Positions 53,090 to 58,992 of a DNA stretch of 58,992 nucleotides are shown piece by piece. The stretch is from Clostridium sp. (lineage in GTDB: Bacteria; Bacillota; Clostridia; Clostridiales; Clostridiaceae). Each line of letters begins with the position of its first letter. Within the stretch, counting starts at the first letter, position 1. Below the pieces are notes generated by a model, which did not search any database, was not told where the DNA came from, and saw only the letters and a program-made list of their open reading frames with translations. The DNA lies in the NCBI RefSeq assembly GCF_018372875.1, contig NZ_JAHAIF010000026.1, positions 1-58,992 on the forward strand, given 5' to 3'. The position numbers and the translations under genes are program-made.

Positions 53090-53833
53090 ATGAGCATGAC
53101 TTATAAGAAAGCCAAGGTTCTTTCAAATGAAAAGATAGTTGATGGAATTTATAAGATGGTTTGTGAAGATAAGAATGAGATAAAGCCAGGACAATTTTAT
53201 ATGTTAAAATTAGATGGACAAACACTTTTACCAAGACCTATTAGTATTTGTGAGAAAAATGGAGATGAAATTACATTTCTTTATGCAATAGTAGGTAAGG
53301 GGACAGAAGAGTTTTCTAAATTAAGATCTGGTGAAGAGATAAGTCTTACAGGACCTTTAGGAAATGGCTTTAACTTAGATGAAGGGTTAGGAAAAGTGGC
53401 AATAGTAGCAGGTGGAATAGGAACTGCTCCTATGGTTGAAGTTTCAAAGAAGTTAAGAGAAAAGAATCCTAAGGGAATTATAGATATATATGCAGGGTTT
53501 AGAGACGAAGTTTATTTAATAGAGAATCTTTCAAAGTATGGTAATAAGGTTGAGGTTTCTACTAATACAGGGAAACATGGACATAAGGGATTTGTAACTG
53601 AGATTTTAAAGGTTGAAGATTATGATACAGTGTTATGCTGCGGTCCAGAAGTTATGATGAAGGCTGTAGTTAATATGTGTAAAGAAAAAGGGGTTAAAGT
53701 ATATGTTTCTATGGAAAAGCATATGGCTTGTGGTGTAGGGGCATGTTTAGTTTGTACATGTAAGACAAAAGATGGGCACAAGAGAACTTGTAAAGATGGT
53801 CCAGTATTTGATGGATATTATGTAGAGCTATAA
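53090..53833 (+). CDS. pyrK: Dihydroorotate dehydrogenase B electron-transfer subunit
   Basis: A 247-residue iron-sulfur flavoprotein. FAD region LLPRPISICEKNG, NAD region VAIVAGGIGTAPMVEV, and the [2Fe-2S] ligands C-x4-C-x2-C...C in KHMACGVGACLVCTCKTKDG (with a later Cys in RTCKDGP). It passes electrons from PyrD to NAD+. Placed directly before pyrD. Confidence 0.95.
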   Translation: MSMTYKKAKVLSNEKIVDGIYKMVCEDKNEIKPGQFYMLKLDGQTLLPRPISICEKNGDEITFLYAIVGKGTEEFSKLRSGEEISLTGPLGNGFNLDEGLGKVAIVAGGIGTAPMVEVSKKLREKNPKGIIDIYAGFRDEVYLIENLSKYGNKVEVSTNTGKHGHKGFVTEILKVEDYDTVLCCGPEVMMKAVVNMCKEKGVKVYVSMEKHMACGVGACLVCTCKTKDGHKRTCKDGPVFDGYYVEL

Positions 53834-53845
53834 GGGGGATGAAGT

Positions 53846-54742
53846 ATGTTAAAGGTTAATATAAATGGAGTAGAATTTAAAAATCCTGTTATAGCAGCTT
53901 CAGGAACCTTTGGTTTTGGTGCAGAATATAACAACTTTTACAATGTAGGGATTTTAGGAGGAGTATCATCTAAAGGTCTTACAATAAATCCTAAGGAGGG
54001 TAACACTGGAATAAGAGTTTATGAAACTCCATCAGGAATGATGAATTCAGTAGGGTTACAAAATCCTGGAATAGAAGGGTTTATAAATAAGGAACTTCCA
54101 GAGATGGAGAAGCTAGGTACTAATATTATTGCTAATGTTGGTGGAGGATGCTTTGAAGACTATGCAGAGGCTATAGAGAAGTTAAACAACACATCAGTTC
54201 AAATGATAGAACTTAACATTTCATGTCCAAATGTTAAATGTGGAGGAATGGCTTATGGAATTAAAGCTGATGTAGCTCATGATTTTGTAAAAGAAATAAA
54301 GAAGCTATGTAAAAAGCCTCTTATGGTTAAATTATCACCAAATGCAGAAAATATAGTTGAAATGGCATTAAAATGTGAAGAAGCAGGGGCAGATTCTTTA
54401 AGTTTAATAAATACATTAAAGGGACTTGCCGTTGATATATATAAAAGAAAGCCAGTCTTTGATAATGTTTATGCAGGGGTTTCAGGACCAGCTGTTAAGC
54501 CAGTAGCATTAAGAATGGTACATGAAGTATCAAAGGCAGTAAGCATACCAGTAATAGGCTTAGGTGGAATTGCAACAGGTAAGGATGCTATTGAGTTTAT
54601 GATGGCTGGTGCTAGTGCAGTACAAATAGGTACAGTTAACTTTATGAATCCAATGGCAGGTAAAGAAATAATTGAAGAGATAGAAGGATTCTGTAGAGAA
54701 CAAGGAATAAAAGATATTAATGAGATTGTGGGAATATTGTAG
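53846..54742 (+). CDS. pyrD: Dihydroorotate dehydrogenase B catalytic subunit
   Basis: A 298-residue class 1B enzyme: [28 protein letters not shown], the active-site Cys in [12 protein letters not shown], and phosphate-binding [20 protein letters not shown]. It oxidises dihydroorotate with FMN and works with PyrK. Confidence 0.95.
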   Translation: MLKVNINGVEFKNPVIAASGTFGFGAEYNNFYNVGILGGVSSKGLTINPKEGNTGIRVYETPSGMMNSVGLQNPGIEGFINKELPEMEKLGTNIIANVGGGCFEDYAEAIEKLNNTSVQMIELNISCPNVKCGGMAYGIKADVAHDFVKEIKKLCKKPLMVKLSPNAENIVEMALKCEEAGADSLSLINTLKGLAVDIYKRKPVFDNVYAGVSGPAVKPVALRMVHEVSKAVSIPVIGLGGIATGKDAIEFMMAGASAVQIGTVNFMNPMAGKEIIEEIEGFCREQGIKDINEIVGIL

Positions 54743-54831
54743 GGAAATAAAAGTAGTATGGTTTAAATTACTACAAGATTTTTACTTAGATAATTCACTT
54801 AAAATATTAATTTGAAATTTGGAGGATCAAT

Positions 54832-55506
54832 ATGCAAGCTTATAAAAAAGAGTTTATTGAATTTATGATAGAATGTGGAGTTTTAACTTTTGGTGATTTT
54901 GTAACTAAGAGTGGAAGAAAGACACCTTTCTTTGTTAATACAGGAAACTATAAGACAGGAAGCCAACTTAAGAGACTTGGTGAATATTATGCAAAGGCTA
55001 TAAAAGAAAACTTTGGAGATGATTATAACATAGTATTTGGACCTGCGTATAAGGGAATTCCACTAAGTGTAACAGTTACTATGGCATTAAGTGATTTATA
55101 TGGAATAGATGTAAGTTATTGTTCAAACAGAAAAGAAGTTAAGGATCATGGAGATACTGGAATTCTTTTAGGAAGTAAGTTAAATGACGGAGATAAAGTT
55201 TTAATAGTTGAAGATGTTACTACATCAGGTAAATCAATTTATGAGACAATGCCAATACTAAAAGAACAAGCTGATGTAAATGCAGTTGGACTTATGATTT
55301 CTGTAAATAGAATGGAAAAAGGACAAGGAGAAAAATCTGCATTAGTTGAATTACAAGAAAAGTATGGATTTAAGGCTTGTGCTATAGTTACTATGGAAGA
55401 AGTTATTGAATACCTATATAATAGAGAAGTAAACGGAAAAGTAATTATTAATGATGAGATAAAAGCTAGAATAGATGCTTATTATGAGCAATATGGAGCT
55501 AAATAA
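54832..55506 (+). CDS. pyrE: Orotate phosphoribosyltransferase
   Basis: A 224-residue PRTase. PRPP-binding motif VLIVEDVTTSGKSIYE near residue 123; FGPAYKGIPLS and FFVNTGNYKTG also fit. It makes OMP from orotate. It lies 89 bp after pyrD, a gap in which I see no promoter or hairpin, and is the last gene of the operon. No terminator follows before the pfl leader. Confidence 0.94.
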   Translation: MQAYKKEFIEFMIECGVLTFGDFVTKSGRKTPFFVNTGNYKTGSQLKRLGEYYAKAIKENFGDDYNIVFGPAYKGIPLSVTVTMALSDLYGIDVSYCSNRKEVKDHGDTGILLGSKLNDGDKVLIVEDVTTSGKSIYETMPILKEQADVNAVGLMISVNRMEKGQGEKSALVELQEKYGFKACAIVTMEEVIEYLYNREVNGKVIINDEIKARIDAYYEQYGAK

Positions 55507-55530
55507 GAAGTAAAACTCAAAAGGATTATA

Positions 55531-55560
55531 TTGACATTTTATGCTGAATAAGTATATCAT
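55531..55560 (+). promoter_or_regulatory. pflB promoter upstream of the ZTP riboswitch
   Basis: TTGACA (55531-55536) and TATCAT (55555-55560) with an 18-bp spacer. The start would be near 55567, just before the aptamer. Confidence 0.6.
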
Positions 55561-55565
55561 ATATA

Positions 55566-55668
55566 TAAAGTCATATGACTGACGGAAGTGGAGTATACCA
55601 CATGAAGTATGACTAAGATAATATGCCGACCGTCTGGGCAATAAGCTCAGATTGTCGGCTTTTTTTAT
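55566..55668 (+). promoter_or_regulatory. ZTP (pfl-motif) riboswitch with terminator
   Basis: The aptamer blocks TGACTGACGG, AGTGGAGTATACCACATGAA and GCCGACCGTCTGGGCA match the pfl/ZTP motif. The last block also forms the 5' arm of a terminator with GCTCAGATTGTCGGC (55625-55660), followed by TTTTTTT. ZTP/ZMP, which builds up when 10-formyl-THF runs short, should block termination and raise pflB expression, giving formate. Confidence 0.9.
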
Positions 55669-55767
55669 TCTTTAGGAAATTATAGCTTCAATTAAATTGT
55701 GGATAACTTCAACAATTTAACAATACATTAGTTCATTTCTTCCTAAAGAATAAAAAATAAAATATAT

Positions 55768-55814
55768 GCCCCTGCAAGATTTTCCTCAGGCAAGCTTCGG
55801 AAATGCAGATGGGC
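55768..55814 (+). promoter_or_regulatory. Unassigned structured leader hairpin before pflB
   Basis: Three nested helices pair perfectly: GCCC (55768-55771) with GGGC (55811-55814), CTGCA (55772-55776) with TGCAG (55804-55808), and TTTCC (5581-85 of this leader, i.e. 55781-55785) with GGAAA (55799-55803). A 2-nt bulge AT and a 13-nt loop (TCAGGCAAGCTTC) remain. No T run follows, so it is not a plus-strand terminator. It matches no riboswitch I recognise. Confidence 0.6.
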
Positions 55815-55873
55815 GAAAAAATAAATACTTTACTAAGGCAAAATGAGCTTATATATGTTTTAGGAGGTTTAAT

Positions 55874-58102
55874 ATGTTTAAAGAATGGGATGGATTTAAA
55901 ACAGGTACATGGCAACAAGGAATAGACGTAAGAAATTTTATTCAAAAGAATTATAAGTTTTATGAAGGTGATGAGAGTTTTTTAGTGGGAGTAACTGAAA
56001 AGACTAAGAAAGTATGGAATGAATGTGAAGAGCTTATAATTAAAGAAATGAAAGAGGGAATAATTGATGTTGCAACTGATAGAGTATCAGGAATAGACAA
56101 TTATGAACCAGGATACATAGACAAGACTAATGAAGTTATAGTAGGACTTCAGACAGATGCTCCTTTAAGGAGAATTGTAAATCCTTTTGGTGGAATAAGA
56201 ATGGTGCATCAAAGTCTTAAGGAATATGGATATGAACTTAATCCAGAAATAGATAAACATTTTTCACTATATAGAAAAACACATAATGAGGGAGTATTTG
56301 ATTGTTATACAGATGAAATAAGAGCTGCAAGACATGCAGGACTTTTAACAGGATTACCAGATGCTTATGGACGAGGAAGAATAATAGGCGATTATAGAAG
56401 AATTGCGCTTTATGGTATTGATTATTTAATTGAAGAAAAGAAAAAAGATTTAAAAGAGCTTCAGGGAGATATGCTTGATGAACTTGTAAGAAAGAGAGAA
56501 GAAGTTTCAGAACAAATAAGAGCTTTAAATAAAATTAAAAGTATGGCATCAAAATACGGATGTGATATATCTAAGCCTGCATCTAATGCTAAAGAAGCAG
56601 TACAAGCCGTATATTTTGGATATTTAGCAGGAATTAAAGAAAATAATGGAGCTGCTACATCTCTTGGTAGAACATCAACATTTTTAGATATATTTATAGA
56701 AAGAGATTTAGAGAGAGGGCTATTAACAGAAAAAGAAGCTCAAGAGTTAATTGATCAATTTATTATAAAACTAAGGTTGGTTAGACACTTAAGAACTCCT
56801 GAGTATAACGAATTATTTGCTGGAGACCCTACATGGGTTACAGAATCAATTGGAGGTATTAGTGTTAATGGTAAAGCATTAGTTACTAAAAATTCTTTTA
56901 GATATCTTAATACCTTAATTAATTTAGGACCAGCACCAGAACCAAATTTAACTGTTTTATGGTCTCAAAACCTACCAGAAAATTTTAAAAAGTATTGTGC
57001 TAAAATTTCAATTGCCACAGATGCTATTCAATATGAGAATGATGATGTAATGAGACCAGTATATGGAGATGATTATGCCATAGCTTGTTGTGTTTCAGCA
57101 ATGAAGGTTGGTAAACAAATGCAGTTTTTTGGAGCTAGGTGTAATGTGGCAAAATCATTATTATATGCTATAAATGGTGGTATAGATGAGATAAAAGGAA
57201 CGAAAGTAGTTCCAGGCATAGAAAAAATAGAAGATGAAATATTAGATTTTGATAAGGTTAAGAAAAACTACTATAAAGTATTAGAGTATGTAGCAAAGCT
57301 TTATGTAGATACAATGAATATAATTCATAATATGCATGATAAATATGCCTATGAATCAGGACAAATGGCTCTTCATGATACAGATGTAGAGAGATTAATG
57401 GCTTTTGGTATTGCAGGCCTTTCTGTTGCCATAGACTCTCTTTCTGCAATAAAGTATGCAAAGGTTAGACCAATAAGAAATGAAGAGGGAATAGCAATTG
57501 ATTTCGTAACTGTTGGAGACTTTCCTATGTATGGGAATGACGATGATAGAGCAGATGATTTAGGTGTTGAACTAGTAAATAAGTTTATATCAGAGCTTAA
57601 GAAACATCCTTTATATAGAGGGGCAATTCATACATTATCTGCCTTAACTATAACATCAAATGTAATGTATGGTAAGAAGACAGGTACAACTCCTGATGGA
57701 AGAAAGAGGGGAGAGCCTTTAGCACCAGGAGCAAATCCAATGCATGGTAGAGATAAAAATGGTGCTTTGGCATCCTTAAACTCAGTGGCTAAAATACCAT
57801 ATAGAGGGGTATGCCAAGATGGTGTGTCAAATACATTTTCTATTGTACCTGATGCATTAGGAAAAGAGGAATATACAAGGGAGAATAATTTAGTGTCTAT
57901 ATTAGATGGGTATTTTATTCAAGGGGCTCATCACTTAAACGTTAATGTATTAAATAGAGCAATGCTTGAGGATGCTATGGAAAATCCAGATAAATATCCA
58001 ACACTTACAATAAGAGTGTCAGGCTATGCTGTAAACTTTAATAGGTTAACTAGAGAACAACAACTTGAAGTAATAAGTAGAACTTTTCATGAAAGTTTAT
58101 AA
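55874..58102 (+). CDS. pflB: Pyruvate formate-lyase (formate C-acetyltransferase)
   Basis: A 742-residue glycyl-radical enzyme converting pyruvate and CoA to acetyl-CoA and formate. The tandem active-site cysteines are in [14 protein letters not shown] (about residues 397-398) and the radical Gly717 in [11 protein letters not shown]. It supplies formate for one-carbon units, in keeping with the ZTP riboswitch upstream. AGGAGG lies 8 bp before the ATG. Confidence 0.97.
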   Translation: MFKEWDGFKTGTWQQGIDVRNFIQKNYKFYEGDESFLVGVTEKTKKVWNECEELIIKEMKEGIIDVATDRVSGIDNYEPGYIDKTNEVIVGLQTDAPLRRIVNPFGGIRMVHQSLKEYGYELNPEIDKHFSLYRKTHNEGVFDCYTDEIRAARHAGLLTGLPDAYGRGRIIGDYRRIALYGIDYLIEEKKKDLKELQGDMLDELVRKREEVSEQIRALNKIKSMASKYGCDISKPASNAKEAVQAVYFGYLAGIKENNGAATSLGRTSTFLDIFIERDLERGLLTEKEAQELIDQFIIKLRLVRHLRTPEYNELFAGDPTWVTESIGGISVNGKALVTKNSFRYLNTLINLGPAPEPNLTVLWSQNLPENFKKYCAKISIATDAIQYENDDVMRPVYGDDYAIACCVSAMKVGKQMQFFGARCNVAKSLLYAINGGIDEIKGTKVVPGIEKIEDEILDFDKVKKNYYKVLEYVAKLYVDTMNIIHNMHDKYAYESGQMALHDTDVERLMAFGIAGLSVAIDSLSAIKYAKVRPIRNEEGIAIDFVTVGDFPMYGNDDDRADDLGVELVNKFISELKKHPLYRGAIHTLSALTITSNVMYGKKTGTTPDGRKRGEPLAPGANPMHGRDKNGALASLNSVAKIPYRGVCQDGVSNTFSIVPDALGKEEYTRENNLVSILDGYFIQGAHHLNVNVLNRAMLEDAMENPDKYPTLTIRVSGYAVNFNRLTREQQLEVISRTFHESL

Positions 58103-58117
58103 TTAATATTTTGCTCT

Positions 58118-58157
58118 CATACCTATTTGTAGTGTAATATATAGGTATGGGATTTTT
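58118..58157 (+). terminator. Intercistronic hairpin between pflB and pflA
   Basis: CATACCTAT (58118-58126) pairs perfectly with ATAGGTATG (58141-58149), then GGATTTTT. It looks like a weak terminator or mRNA processing/stability element that would lower pflA relative to pflB. Confidence 0.55.
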
Positions 58158-58174
58158 ATAATACGGAGGATAAA

Positions 58175-58891
58175 ATGATAAAAGGAAGAATTCATTCAAT
58201 AGAATCAATGGGACTAGTAGATGGTCCAGGAATAAGAGTAGTTGTATTTTTTCAAGGGTGTTCCCTAAGATGTAAGTTTTGCCATAACCCAGATACTTGG
58301 AATTGTAATGGTGGAGATGAGTATACTCCTGAAGAATTAGTAAAGAAGATAGAAAGATTTAAACCTTACTTTAAGCAAAGTGGAGGAGGAGTAACCATTT
58401 CAGGTGGTGATCCATTAAGACAGCCAGAATTCCTTATAGAAGTACTTAAGCTATGTAAAGAAAAAGGAATACATACTTGTGTTGATACAGCAGGTTATGG
58501 TTTAGGGGAATATGATGAAATACTTAAGTATACTGATTTAGTATTATATGATGTTAAACATTTTACTAGGGAAGGCTATAAGAAGGTTACTGCTTTAGAA
58601 ATAGATGAATCACTTAATTTCTTAGAAGCTATGCAAAGAAATAACACAAAGATGTGGATAAGACATGTTGTTGTTCCTGGATTAACAGATGGAGAGGAAC
58701 ATATAAAGGCATTAGGTGAATATATTAAAAATATTAAGAATGTAGAAAAGGTGGAGTTATTACCTTATCACTTACTTGGAGTAAATAAATATGAGAATTT
58801 AGGCATGAAGTATAGACTAGAAGGTACTCCTGCAATGGACAAAGACATATGTAATAAGTATAAAGAATTACTTAATGAAGTAATTGGATAA
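58175..58891 (+). CDS. pflA: Pyruvate formate-lyase-activating enzyme
   Basis: A 238-residue radical-SAM protein with the cluster motif C-x3-C-x2-C in QGCSLRCKFCHNPDTW (Cys29, 33, 36), the GGG-like SGGGVTISGGDPLRQ and late LLPYHLLG. It installs the glycyl radical on PflB. AGGAGG... reads CGGAGG before the ATG. Confidence 0.96.
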   Translation: MIKGRIHSIESMGLVDGPGIRVVVFFQGCSLRCKFCHNPDTWNCNGGDEYTPEELVKKIERFKPYFKQSGGGVTISGGDPLRQPEFLIEVLKLCKEKGIHTCVDTAGYGLGEYDEILKYTDLVLYDVKHFTREGYKKVTALEIDESLNFLEAMQRNNTKMWIRHVVVPGLTDGEEHIKALGEYIKNIKNVEKVELLPYHLLGVNKYENLGMKYRLEGTPAMDKDICNKYKELLNEVIG

Positions 58892-58896
58892 AGAAA

Positions 58897-58940
58897 AAGG
58901 GGCTGTCGCACTAAATAATTAGTGCGTAGCTCTTTTTTTG
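58897..58940 (+). terminator. Intrinsic terminator of pflBA
   Basis: A long stem from GGGCTGTCGCACTAA pairing with TTAGTGCGTAGCTC (small mismatch), ATAA loop, then TTTTTTT. Confidence 0.92.
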
Positions 58941-58950
58941 TAAAAAAAAT

Positions 58951-58979
58951 AAATCCCAAACTCTACGAGTTTAGGATTT
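58951..58979 (-). terminator. Terminator for a minus-strand gene beyond the window
   Basis: AAATCCCAAACTC / GAGTTTAGGATTT (one mismatch, TAC loop). On the minus strand it runs into ATTTTTTTTA, so it probably ends a convergent gene to the right of the window. Confidence 0.75.
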
Positions 58980-58992
58980 ATGATAAAATATT

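Noticed and set aside
55697..55725. Rex-type site (TTGTGGATAACTTCAACAA) in the pflB leader
   Set aside because: The two halves match a Rex palindrome poorly and the place is downstream of the likely promoter. Not strong enough to list.

Overview
The window looks like chromosome of a low-GC, spore-forming anaerobe of Clostridium sensu stricto (Clostridiaceae). The signs are strongly AT-rich DNA, dense AGGAGG-type ribosome sites, CotF-like spore coat proteins, a clostridial pyr operon with PyrB/PyrI and PyrK/PyrD, pyruvate formate-lyase behind a ZTP (pfl) riboswitch, class II GalT, and a thioredoxin reductase without an NADPH site. I cannot name the species. I see no rRNA, tRNA, CRISPR array or intact transposon.

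Layout. 1-730 is a gene graveyard: the 3' end of a group II intron, the tail of an HTH gene and a decapitated solute-binding lipoprotein gene. 0.9-2.7 kb holds an acetyltransferase and a thioredoxin/ferredoxin-type thioredoxin reductase pair. 2.7-3.2 kb holds two small coat proteins. 3.4-5.7 kb is a probable membrane-lipid operon (DedA protein, GT4 glycosyltransferase, DUF374 acyltransferase). 5.8-8.7 kb is a two-component system, followed by a cold-shock protein. 9.1-15.0 kb is the galactose locus: galK-galE-galT-galR on the minus strand and divergent galM, with operator-like palindromes between them. 15.1-20.2 kb is a mix of single genes (acyltransferase 3, DUF4261, nicotinamidase-like, HAD, ArsC/Spx-like, Nudix, flavin reductase). 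20.2-34.9 kb holds hypF, a D,D-carboxypeptidase, a polysaccharide deacetylase, murT/gatD, a membrane TPR protein, manA, a degenerate transglutaminase-like protein, uppP, pfkA and a class A beta-lactamase-fold protein lacking its catalytic serine.

35.4-47.0 kb is a cobalamin island in two transcription units. The first (cobT-cobU-cobS-cobU-like-cobC-cbiB-cobD-apgM-like) has overlapping or nearly abutting genes and builds and attaches the nucleotide loop and aminopropanol arm. The second starts at a consensus promoter followed by a B12 riboswitch with a terminator, and carries btuF-btuC-btuD, a Dph6-like PP-loop ATPase and cbiP. No corrin-ring genes are visible here, so the island fits corrinoid uptake and completion. 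The least explained members are the apgM-like protein (possible source of L-threonine phosphate), the PP-loop ATPase (possible amidation step) and the P-loop-defective second CobU.

47.1-49.4 kb holds an HD protein, an unrecognised protein, a DUF1919 protein and a cyclase-family protein. 49.4-55.5 kb is the pyrimidine operon pyrB-I-C-F-K-D-E. Its leader has two look-alike PyrR-type stem-loops, one before an intrinsic terminator and one that includes the pyrB ribosome site. 55.5-58.9 kb is a ZTP riboswitch, a further unassigned structured leader element, pflB, an intercistronic hairpin and pflA, ending in two back-to-back terminators.

All functions come from reading the sequence and recalling families. 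No search or structure calculation was run.
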